Assembly: GCF_032884065.1 (NCBI RefSeq)
Contig: NC_088865.1
Span: 44,835,152-44,899,151, forward strand
Reading direction: 5' to 3'
Length of the DNA stretch: 64,000 nucleotides
From: Artemia franciscana
Lineage: Eukaryota > Arthropoda > Branchiopoda > Anostraca > Artemiidae
In this document: positions 1-11,200 of the stretch, in pieces
Layout: the number at the start of each line of letters is the position of its first letter
Position numbering within the stretch: the first letter of the stretch is position 1
The notes under the pieces: generated by a model
The model's database searches: none
The model's input: only the letters and a program-made list of their open reading frames with translations
What the model was told of the DNA's origin: nothing
Made by a program: the position numbers and the translations under genes

Positions 1-1130
1 TATTACAACACTGTCCCCAGGGCGCTGGGGGTTTTTGTCAACCCTTGAGGCATTATTAGACGTTTTTTGGACTATTTTGAACAAAATCGCTACCTCATAG
101 TTTCAATCAGATGGGTTTGGTGAAAAGAAGAGTTGTTGGGGAGGGGGTTCTAAATATCCTCATTCACTTTTGACTCAAGAAGCAAGAACTTCCAATTTTC
201 AACCAAATGAGCCTCTTCTGAAGTTCATCACCATCCCTTCCATAAGAACCTTAAATGCCTCCACGGTGTAACTTACAGCCCTCACCCCAGGCTTTGTTGG
301 CTTGTTTCAACCCCAAAAGTCTTGTTATACGATCTTTGGGCTATTGTGAATAAAAAGACTGTCCCAAAATTTCTATTGGATGTATTTCGGTAAAACACGA
401 CGTGTGGGGGGGGGGAGTAACTACCCGGGGGGGTAGCTACCCTATGATCACTATGACTCTTAAAAAGGGCACTAGAAATGAGTCCCCCCTCCGAAGTATA
501 TACGACCACACTTTCCTTCCTCAAAGACGTAATTTCCGATCTCTTCAACTACAATAAACAAAATTGCTATCTCCAAATTTTTATTGGATGTCTTTGAGTG
601 AATGATGAGCGTGGGGGTGTGTGGTTGCCTTCAAATAACTTTTCACCCTCAAAAAGGACACTATAACTTCTGATTTAAAAAAAGATGAGCACGCCCCATG
701 TGAAGGTTATACAACCACCCATTCCATAAGAACCTTACTTTTCCATGGGGCATAACTTACAACCCTATCCCTAGGGCACTGGGGGGTTTTTGTCAACCCC
801 AAAAACCTTGTTTTACGTTATTTGGACTATTTTAAATAAAATGGCTATCCCAAAATTTCTATTAGATGCAGTTCGGTACAACACGACGTGTGTGTCTGTG
901 TGGGGGGTAGGGTGGGGGGTTTGCTGCCCTTTAACTGCACTTTGACTCTTAAAAAAGACCCTAGAGCTTCTGATTACCAATCCAAATGAGCACCCTCTGA
1001 AGTGTATATGACCACAGTTTCCATAAAAAAAAATCTTATATGTCCCCAGGGCCTAACTTACAACCCTTGCCCTGGGGGCTCTGGGGGGTTGTCACCCTCG
1101 GAGACATTATTTCCCGACCATTTAACTACG
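1..1130. repeat. Degenerate tandem repeat, units of about 270 bp
   Basis: Four to five diverged units recur, anchored by a motif like AACTTACAACCCT followed by a G-rich CTGGGGGGTTTTTGTCAACCCC-type stretch (near 1, 270, 747 and 1050). Each continues through similar blocks reading ATTTCTATTGGATG, ACACGACGTGTG and AATGAGCACCCTCTGAAGT. Short open frames inside are not gene-like. It lies downstream of the last visible RNF14 exon, so it probably sits in an intron of that gene. Confidence 0.7.
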
Positions 1131-1640
1131 TTGAACAAAAAGATCCCGGTTTTCTGTTCAAAATAAAATGACATTTTTTTTTTCAATTTGGGTCTGAAGA
1201 TTTCGGCCAAAAAATTGTAAAATCGTTATTTTCGATCGTAAGCCTTCTACCAATAATAAGGTAAGATCAAAGCTCACACTCCTTCTGAAACTGACTGAGT
1301 CTTTACAAGAGAACAAACAGGGTTCTGTCAGGGTTCAAACCCCCTATCCATCCTGGATACGGCCTTGCCAGCACGTATGGTGAAATCCGTACGTTCTTGT
1401 ATGTCGGCAAGTTTTGGTAGGATAATTTTTTCCGTCATATTTCAACGACAAAATCGCAAATTCTGGCTGTAGCAGCTCGTTTTTTTATTTTGTAGCTCTG
1501 TATCAAATGTTTCTATATCGGCATAGTTATCGTATTTTCGCTATTCTAACCATTCCGATATTAAAACAATTTTTTGAATCCATATTACGTCATATTCTAA
1601 TTTTTTTAGAATTTTACAAATTCTGTTTTTTCTTGATTTT
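1131..1640. other. Unannotated AT-rich stretch
   Basis: No exon, transposase or reverse-transcriptase signature is visible on either strand. I looked specifically for the missing RNF14 RING2 segment (a Cys-rich stretch after the exon 5 donor) on the minus strand and did not find it. Confidence 0.5.
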
Positions 1641-2074
1641 CTCCGATATTTTAGGTCAATACACTATTTGTGATCTTAAAAATACAGTCGTTTACCTCAA
1701 TTTTGGTAAAAAAAAAAAAACACTATTTTTCATCTTAAACATTCTGTCGTTTACCTCAATTTTAGTCAATACACTATTTGTGATCTTAAAAATTCAGTCG
1801 TTTACCTCAATTTTTGTCAATACACTATTTGTGATCTTAAAAATACAGTCGTTTACCTCAATTTTGGTAAAAAAAAAACACTATTTTTCATCTTAAACAT
1901 TCTGTCGTTTACCTCAATTTTAGTCAATACACTATTTGTGATCTTAAAAATTCTGTCGTTTACCTCAATTTTAGTCAATACACTATTTGTGATCTTAAAA
2001 ATTCTGTCGTTTACCTCAATTTTAGTCAATACACTATTTGTGATCTTAAAAATTCAGTCCTTTACCTCAATTTT
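1641..2074 (-). repeat. 51-bp minisatellite carrying copies of the RNF14 exon 5 donor site
   Basis: The plus-strand core TTTACCTCAATTTT starts at 1691, 1750, 1801, 1852, 1908, 1959, 2010 and 2061. Spacing is 51 bp, except two longer units (59 and 56 bp) that carry an A-run. On the minus strand each unit reads AAAATTGAG then GTAAAC. This matches the real exon end at 2066, which is followed by GTAAAG. Seven decoy copies therefore lie just inside the intron downstream of the true donor. Confidence 0.9.
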
Positions 2075-2238
2075 GGCTTTACAATGTGGGCAAGCTTTAC
2101 TGAACTCTTCTATCCAATCTTCCGAAAGAACACGCTCAACTAAATTTTGGAGTTGTTTTTTTCCATAGCGCTTCTCTAAATCCAATTTTTCGTCTCCACA
2201 AGCATCACGATACAATTTGAACATGTCTCTTTCTCCAA
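2066..2238 (-). CDS. RNF14: RNF14 exon 5 (post-IBR linker and start of RING2)
   Basis: The acceptor is TTTTTAG before 2238 and the donor is GAG then GTAAAG at 2066/2065. The first two bases complete a valine codon begun in exon 4. It encodes the helical linker with the family-typical RYGKK segment, then a Trp-containing stretch ending in the CPHCKAKIE start of RING2 (first Cys pair). It ends in phase 0. The vertebrate protein continues here into the rest of RING2, which is absent. The donor site is the right-hand end of the 51-bp minisatellite. Confidence 0.9.
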
Positions 2239-5200
2239 CTAAAAATATCAACTAAGTTAGCTTTATATAGCCCAACATGGGCGCACCAAGATTGCTGTTT
2301 CAAATCAATATTTGTGTTCTATATAAACATTTATTGTGTTCAATAAACAGCGTTTCCAAATACTACTATTGAAAATTTTTAAATATTTGAGTTTATCAGG
2401 ATTTGAACACGTTTGATAGTTTCCAAATGTAGGTATTACGACTTTCATATTTCAGAAGATTATAAATCATCCTTTGTTATAAGTCTAGGACATTACCGCT
2501 CATTTGGCTCCTATTTTGGCAACTGCTAAGCAATTCGAGTCTTTTTATCACCTCACGACCTCGTCTTGCAATTTTATCGTCTACAGTTGCAGAACTTGTG
2601 ACATATGATTTCATCTTAGTTTTCTTTAGTATAAATTGGGAGTATTTTTATATATTTGGAAACAATTATGATTATCAGAATCAAGGTTCATTTTCCACAG
2701 TTTCCAGAGGTAGATTTTAGGATTTGCCCTTCAGTTATGACCAATATGGAGCTAAAAAAACGCCAGAGCGTATTTTCCGAAGAAGTAGGGTGTTAAATCA
2801 GCAAAGTGTACTTTCAGGCAACTATTTATCTATTTTAAAAGGAGAGAGGACGCTATAGACGTCAACCTTTTAAACTTTTAAATGACATGTCCCAGAAAAA
2901 ATCTTTTTTTTTTAAAAATCACTGACCTTTTTAAAGTTGGTCACAAAATACACTGCTTCTGTTTTAAACCAACTTCATTCTCTATTTCCTAACGCGCCAT
3001 TAACGCTGTCACTTTAAATAAAGAACCATGCATACACGCTGATGCTGTGATAATAGGCCCAATACACCTCACCTAACCGAACTCATGCTGCTATTTCTAA
3101 AGACACAACTATCAGGATTCAGATTCATCTTATACTGCTTTCAGAGTCAGGTTTTACGATTTGAATATTTCATGAAGTCCTGAATCATCCATAAGCACCT
3201 GGAGCGAAATTTTTCGAACATACCTCCAAACTAATATGCAAATTCTTTTAAAATCACCAAAATACTTATAAGGAGAAGCAATTATCTGATCATTTAAAAA
3301 AAGGCCTGTAATAAATGTTGCCTAAGCAAATAGTTATTCAACCTTTCCTCTTTGGAATAAACACAAATCATTCCAACATTTTGCTCTCTTTCTTGTTAAT
3401 ATAAAAACAAGAGCTAAGAGCTCATATGGCACTTGTGACGAGGTAGGGAGATCCAAGAGCCCAAAGCTCATAAGGTATGAGCTGTAGCAAAATTCTAAAA
3501 ATCAATAGGTTGATTTAAAAGGAAAATCAGAGGCTTAATGTCGATCGGGATTTAAAATAAGAGCTCTGAGTCACGAGGTTCTTCTAAATATAAAAATTCA
3601 TTTAGATCCGATCACCCACTCGTAAGTTAAAAAAAAACCTAAATATTTCTAATTTTTCCTCTCCCTTCAGCCCCGCAGATGGTCGAATCGGGGAAAACAA
3701 CTTTATCAAATCCATTTGTACAGCTCCCAGACACGCCTACCCATTTTCATTGTCCTATCACGTCCAGAAGCACCAAAATCGCCAAAGCACTGAACCCCAC
3801 CCCCTAACTCCCCCAAAGAGAGCGAATCCAGTCCGATTACGTCAATCACGTATCTACGACATTTGCTTATTCTACCCACTAAGTTTCATCCACATCTCTC
3901 CACTCTAAGCGTTTTCCCAGATTTCCGGTTTCCCCCTCCTTCTCCCCCCAATGTCAACAGATCTGGTCGGGATTTGAAATAAGAGCTCTGAGACATGAGT
4001 TTTTTCTAAATATCAATTCCATTAAGATCATGTCGCCTGTTCTCAAGTTAAAAATACCTCAATTTTTCTAATTTTTCCAAATTAACAACCCCAGGTCCCC
4101 CAAAAAGAGCGGATACAGTCCAGTTATGTCAACCGTGTATCTAGGACTTATGCTTATTCTTCCCACCAAGTTTCATCCCGATCTCTTCACTCTAAGCGTT
4201 TTCAAATATTTCCGATTTCCAAGATTTTTGTTTCCCCCCTCCAACCCTTTATGTCCGAAGATCCGATTCGAACTGAAAATGGAGCATCTGAGACATAAGA
4301 TCTTTCTATATATCAAGATTTATTAAGATCCGATCACCCATTCGTAAGATAAAGATACCTCAGTTTTCACATTTTCCAAGATTTCCGGTTTCTCCCTCCA
4401 CCCCGACCCCCAATGTCACCGGATCTGGTCGGGATTTAACATAAGAGCTCTAAAGCACAAGATACTTCTAAATATGGAATTTCATAAGATTCGATTACTC
4501 CTTCGTAAGTTGAAAATACCTCATTTTTTCTAATTTTTCAGAATTAACCCTCCCCCTAACTCCCCCAAAGAGAGCGGATCCGTTCCGATTATGTCAATCA
4601 TGTATCTAGGACTTGTGCTTATTTTTCCCACTAAGTTCCATCCCGATCCCTCCACTCTAATCGTTTTCCAAAATTTTAGATCCCCCCCACTCCCCCCAAT
4701 GTCACCGGATCCGGTCGAAATTTAAAATAAGAGCTGTGAGACACGATATCCTTCCAAACATCAAATTTCATTAAGATCCGATCACCTGTTCGTAAGTTAA
4801 AATACCTCCTTTTTTCTAATTTTTCCGATTTTTAATTCCTTCAATGTCACAAGTCAGCAAATCTTTCAATAGTTTTGAGATTTTTATTTTTAAAATTTCA
4901 TTAAGACTACATTTTTAAAGGCTACTAAGCATCTCGGATAGGTTTACTTCATGTATATTATTTCGAAAACCTCATATTTATTGAAACCTGATTGTATACT
5001 TAGTCGTTTAAACATGACCTTTTTATTTTCCTAAATTTAGAAGTTAGACTCTTTAAATTGTAGTTTAAACTAATTTTTCAGATAAGGTTACAGACAGCTA
5101 GACATTACTTCATCAATCCTTTAGTCACGAAAAGATCAGTCATCATAATCAAAATAGAATAAAATATTTCAAAACGTAAACTGTGCTTCTTTTAGCGGGT

Positions 5201-8188
5201 GAATTCAGAGGACATCCTGACCTAGATCCTGTTTAATTTTGTGCAGCTTTTACTGATATTTTATAAGAGTCGGCCAAGCGAAAAAAAAAGTAACCTAAAT
5301 TCTTACCCTCCCCTTTTTAGAATTCCTGGATACACTCCTCGTTTTATTCTACAATAAAAATAGAAGCTATAACACTAATGCTCGTTACCCCAATGACTCA
5401 CCATTCTTGTATTTGCAAGGTTCAACACCATGAAATGTCATCTGGCAATGAACACATGAATTAAACTGACAAGATGGACAGGAGGCCAAATCTGAGTCTT
5501 CTTCCAGTGATATTGGATACTGACAAGATTCCCTTGGACAGTAAATAGTATTTGGAGTGGCTAACGTCGACGATAGAAGCAGCGTATCATATTTTGTGAA
5601 CATTTCACGGTCCAACACTCCTCGCACCTTAAAAAATAGAAAATATTTTTTTCGCGTTTTGTACCTCCAATGAAGATTTCTGAGGTTATCTTCGGTTATG
5701 TATCAACGATTAGAAGAAACGGTGGGACTCGGGCTGAATTTTTAGCAACTTACTTTCGAAAGCCTGAATGTTGATTACTTTTCTTTTCGTACGGACTCGA
5801 AGAGCATAATTTTGAAGTTTTTTTTCTTTCTTATAAACATGAACTGCATTTCAGAAAGCCCAAAATCTTCACTTTTAAACCAATTATTTGTTGAATGGAC
5901 CAAAAAGCCTCGAGTCGGGGTCAAAGAAACAAGTCCTGGCTGATCAGAAAAATAGTTTTGAACCCATTTTTTTTTTTTAGGTAAACAAATTTCTCTGCAG
6001 TTTTTCTTTGTGTATAAGAGTCCTCATCCATGAGCTCATGGATATAAAAGTTTCAAGCTTTGTGAAAATCTAGCCAGCCCTTTTTGGACAAACGAGTATT
6101 TATGAGACAAAAATGTTTTGGCACTCTTATTACTTCCCAAACGAATAAATTGAACTTGCCCTTCCTAAACACTTCCTGAAAGTTTTGACTCGATACCCTG
6201 GGTATTCCCGAGATATTTAGAAGCACTATTCTTGGCGAATATACAATGTTTAGAATTTCCTCAATGCTTCATCATGAATAGATTTAAAGATCTACCTGGA
6301 CTAGTAGTCCCAAAACTTTTAGGCGGATTGAAGACAAACATTATTTGTTCTCCACACATCAAACGCAAAATTTGGAGTCATCTCCCGTCTCCCCTCCCCC
6401 ACCCCAAAACTTCCAAATTTTCTGCTTGATCCTCAAAAGTAGTTTTAAAAACTTGCGAATATACCATTTTGATAGCCTGAATACACGGCTTCTTTCGATT
6501 TGCCTCTGCTCCCACCAAGTAAAATTTGAGGTCCGCTTAACAAACTCCCTGAAAATTTCAGCTCGATCCGCCAAATTAAAATCTAAAACAATGCAGCCAT
6601 GATGATTTGATAGCCTGCGTACGCGTGGCTTCCTTCGGTCTATACTGCTACTCCACCTGGAATAGATTCTAACCCAATAGGGGCTTATAACACCAAAAAT
6701 AGTAAAGGACTGAATACAAAAATATTAAGTCCATCAAGACTCCCTCCCCATCAAGACTCGAGGTTTATATGCCCCCCCCCCAATACGCCCTGAAAGTTTC
6801 TACTTGATTCCAAAAGTCGTTCACAGGATATTACAGATATGCTGACTTGATCACCTCACTATTTAACGATGATTATAGGTCTCATAGGAGCTTAGTGTTC
6901 AAAAACATTTAGGTGAAATGGCAAAAATAAAATTTTTAGCTGAAATAGACCATTCTTCAGATATTTTAGATACCCTGCTGTAGACAAAGTTTTAAGGGAA
7001 GAACAATGCGGTTTTAAAAAGGTAGAGGATGTGTCGACCATGTTTTCACTCTTAGGTTAATAATTGAGAAGTCCCTTCGTTGTCAAACACCTTTGGTCCT
7101 TAGTTTTATCGATTATGAGCAAGCTTTCGATTCTGTTGATAGAACAGCGTTAACAAAGGTCTTATCGTTATATGGTATACCAGAAAAATACATTAAAGTG
7201 ATTTGCGCTATGTACAAGAAAAGTAGGAAAAGAGGTTAGCAACTGGTTTTGTATTAAATCAGGAGTTAAGCAGGGTTGTGTTCTATCCCCCTTTATATGG
7301 ATCATTTTGATGGACTTCGTCTTAAGGAGCACAGGAAAGGCAATTGGAGACCATGGAATCAAATGGGGAGGAAGAACGCTCCTGGACTTAGATTATGCTG
7401 ATGATTTAAGCATATTAGATGAAAGTGTGAGCAAAATGAATGAATTTTTAGAGGTTTTACGAGTTCAGGGTGCTAAAATAGGCTTGAAAATTAATGTTAA
7501 GAAGACTAAGTCACTAAGGCTAGGAATAAGTGAAGATGAACAGGTGAAATTAGGTAACGAAAAGATTGATCAGGTTGGGAGCTTCAGTTACCTTGGTAGT
7601 ATTATTAGTAAAGATGGTGGGAGCAGTGAAAATGTTAAAAGTAGAATAGCTAAAGCTCAGGGTGTTTTTTCACAGTTAAAAAAAGTTTGGAAGAATAGAA
7701 AGATAAGTCTACATAGCAAGATTAGAATATTGGAAGCTACAGTGATGACAGTGTTCAAATATGGCTCTGAAACATGGGCACTCCGAAAAGCAGATGAAAA
7801 TTTACTAGATGTTTTCCAGAGAAATTGCCTACGGATTGTTCTGGGTACCCGGCTGACTGACCGTATTTCAAACAGTAGGTTGTACGAAAAGTGTGGTTCA
7901 ATCCCGCTTTCTGGGGCTATAATGAAAGAAAGGTTGAGATGGCTAGGCCACGTTCTACGGATGAAGGATGACAGATTACCGAAGATTGTCCTTTTTGGTC
8001 AACCGTCTAGGGCTACACGGAAAGCAGGTCGTCCTTGTCTGGGTTGGGAGGATATCATAAATAAAGATTTAAAGGAAATGGGAACTTCCTGGGAGGGTGT
8101 AAAGAGGGATGCTTTAAATAGATTAGGTTGGAGGAGGAGCGTGCGTGGCTGTGTTGGCCTCAGGCGGCTTGGTGCTGCAGTGAGTTAT

Positions 8189-8220
<32 letters not shown>

Positions 8221-11200
8221 TTTTTGTAATAAGGGTACATTTCGATTTACATTATTAATTCACTACGAATAGATACTACCTGGACAGGGGCTTAAAGTGC
8301 CAAAACTTCTAAACAGGTTCAAAAGCGAATATGCTTAACCCTTCTCTGCCCTCTTCTCGCAGTTAAAATTTATGTCCATACGCCACCACGATCGTTAATC
8401 CTACTGGACTTCATAGTAAAAAAAAAAAAAAAAAAAAATATAGAGCTTGATTGAGACAAAACATATTTAGCTTTTCAACCCAATAAAAAATCAATACCTT
8501 GCCTCTTCTTTCTTCAATACTGCGTCAAAGTTTCAACCCCTACCATTTGTTGATTTAGCTCTAGTCTCTCCCCCAAGTCCTAATTATCAGTCGCCCCCCC
8601 CCCTGCCCCACAACACTTTCTGAAAATTCCGACCTGATACGCCAGCCATTCCTGATATATTGCAGATAATCAAAACTGATAACCTGACTACACATATTGG
8701 CTTTTAATTTATCTTGCGGCTTAACCATGCATAGCTTAATAGTTCCATAGGAGCTACGATGGTAGATTACACATTTAAACTGTTTGACACTTCCCCAAAC
8801 ACAAAATTTGAATTCCATTTGCCCCAAATTCCCACTCCCCTTTCCCAATGGTACCTGAGTTTAAGCTCCATCCCCAAGTTGTTCTCGATGCTTTTACCCT
8901 ACCTTAGACCTTAGAATCTCCTGTGCCTTCAGAGGCACTTAGAGCATCCAATAACACTCGCCAGTCATCTCTCATCGCAAGGCTGCCGAGACATCCTCCC
9001 AATCAGGTTTGAAGTTTTTCAGGTCAGCCGAGGTTTGGGCACGCAGATCACATGACCGAAGCATCTTGACTTCCTATTTTTGATCACTTTGGTTACCAGT
9101 GTCTGAGATGTCTTCTGTCGTATTGTAGCGTTTGTTACTTTTTGGGACCAGTGGATATTTAGAATGTGCCTTAAACACATGTTTTCGAACGCGAGGAGTT
9201 CTTTTTCTAGTATTTGATCTATTTGCGAAGTTCCAGAGCCATAGTAAAGCGTTGAGAGGATGCTGCTATTGAAGAGCCTCAACTTGAGTCGCAGAGAGTA
9301 CTTCTGGATGTGCCAAATTTGAGAAAGTTTCCTGAGAGAGGTAAATTTTTTTTTACCTGGCAAATTTTTAGCTGGACTTCTCGCTGACACGATCCTGAAA
9401 TTTCGGATGGTACTTCCAAAGTACTTGAACTCTACGACGGGCTCTATTGTCTGGTTATTGTATCGTAGGTCGAATGGAGATCCAGCGTTTGTCATACTTT
9501 TTGTCTTGTTGGGATTTATCTTCAGGCAAAAAGGTTCGGAAGCGTCCCTGACTTGATGAGGCAATGATGGAGCTTTTGTTTGCAGGACCCGAGGAGGCTG
9601 ATATAGTCAGTGAAATCAACATCTCTGAATGTCTTATAAACCATCACCTAATAAATGGAGAAACTTTTAAGTTTCTGGATACAATCGAACCATTAGGAAA
9701 GAAGACTTAGACATTGGAACGGAATATGCAATTAAAGCAGTGAAATGTGTAACAACTAAATATGAAAAGAAGCTCATTATTACTATTAGTTTTAAAGGTG
9801 AAGCGGTTGATATCTTTACACCAAAAAGACTCGATTCTAAAGCAGCTGAATTTGAAAATAAACTTAAAAAATTAGACAAAGGTATGATTTTAATGGCTAC
9901 TGATAGACAAGGGAAAGATAATTATCTAGATATTGATATCAAACTATCCATTAAATATAAAATCATATTAAATTATCACATTCTATCAGTAGTATACATA
10001 GAGTATTGAGTATAAGTAAAATATGCATCAATTTCTTATTTAACAAGACCTGTTTTGATCTTAAAGCTCATGACAGGAAATTGTAAAAATGTTGGAAATT
10101 TTCATTTTAAATGGTGTGAATTCGATTGAAAATGGGATAAATTGGATTGATTAATGATGTCTCCTAGAACCCGTGTTTTCTATACTACTAAAAAGACAAT
10201 TGGTAGGAACGATAAAGTGGAATACCCTTGAGGGATGAGGCTCCTTCACAAATATATTTAGTTCCAGGATTTTCCCTAGACTACCCTCGATATTCTTAAA
10301 GGGGATAAATTTCTTTATCTTTGCTGATTGGAGTATCCAACAATGCTTACCTGTGCTGCAGTGGGCTGTGATTCACACTTTTCTTCTGGGCACTTTAAGG
10401 ACCTAACTTCTCCGTCTTGTATCTTCACTTCAAAATACGACTTAATACAACTATTACAATAAACATGTAGACAATTAGGAAACTGAAAGCACAACCTTCC
10501 TGGTTTATCACTGAAACACACCTTGCATGTGTGATACTTGGTATTAAAGATTCGAATTTTCTCTACTGAATCATAGTCAGTCAATACAACGAGTATATTG
10601 TCACTTAAACAAAGTGTATTCACTGCTCTGCGATCGAGAGTTCTTAATGAAGAAGAATCGGTAGCTTCAATTTGAGAATTATGCATATAAGTTAGTGCCA
10701 CATCCAGACTGTACCCGTCCATACTTTTCTTAGCTTGAATGCTTCTTTTTCTTCTACTCCGACTCCATTGTTTATTTGCTATCCATGTCAGGTCACAAGG
10801 GGATTGCAAATTTAACACAGAGAAAGTATCTTCAGAGAGGAAATTGGCCCAAACAAAGAGAATTTGAAAACCTTGATTTTCATTCCATAGCCTATCCAAG
10901 TGGTAACATAATCTAGACAGCTGGAAAAGAGAAGAACTATCAGTAATTTGAAGACCTAGGTTTTTATGGCACTTGGTATTTACTAAGTGACATATAGCAA
11001 TCGCAAATTTTGTCGGTCTGTCTGTCTGTCTGTCCCAGTTTTGCTACTTTAGGCACTTCCAGATAAGCTAGGATGCATCAGAGATCAGGCCAGATTAATA
11101 GTAGTTTCCCCTATTCGGCCATCTGGGGGGGGGAGAGGGGGACGGTTAATTCTGAAAAAAAAAATAGAAGAAATGCGGTATTTTAACTTACGAACGGGTG

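Larger units (their letters stand above)
6972..8222 (+). mobile_element. 5'-truncated non-LTR retrotransposon (family 1) with TAG-repeat tail
   Basis: Translation starts inside the reverse transcriptase with an EEQCGFKKGRG block, then SFIDYEQAFDSVD (RT motif A). After a small internal deletion and frameshift near 7216-7236 comes KQGCVLSPF, then the catalytic LDYADDLSIL box at about 7384-7413. The long open part (7307-8191) runs through the RT thumb to a C-terminal region with LRWLGHVLRM and AGRPCLGWED. The element ends in a (TAG)n microsatellite, as expected from target-primed insertion. The endonuclease and 5' RT are missing. Related copies lie at 12915-13975, 26195-27060, 40828-42322 and 54897-54990. 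Confidence 0.9.

Noticed and set aside
1..1640. Missing RING2 exon of RNF14
   Set aside because: No Cys-rich minus-strand segment continuing CPHCKAKIE was found; the region is repeats.
1507..2168. Plus-strand open frames with a repeated SFTSILVNTLFVILKI-type peptide
   Set aside because: They are translations of the 51-bp minisatellite, antisense to a real exon junction. The repeat period is divisible by three, which keeps the frame open by chance.
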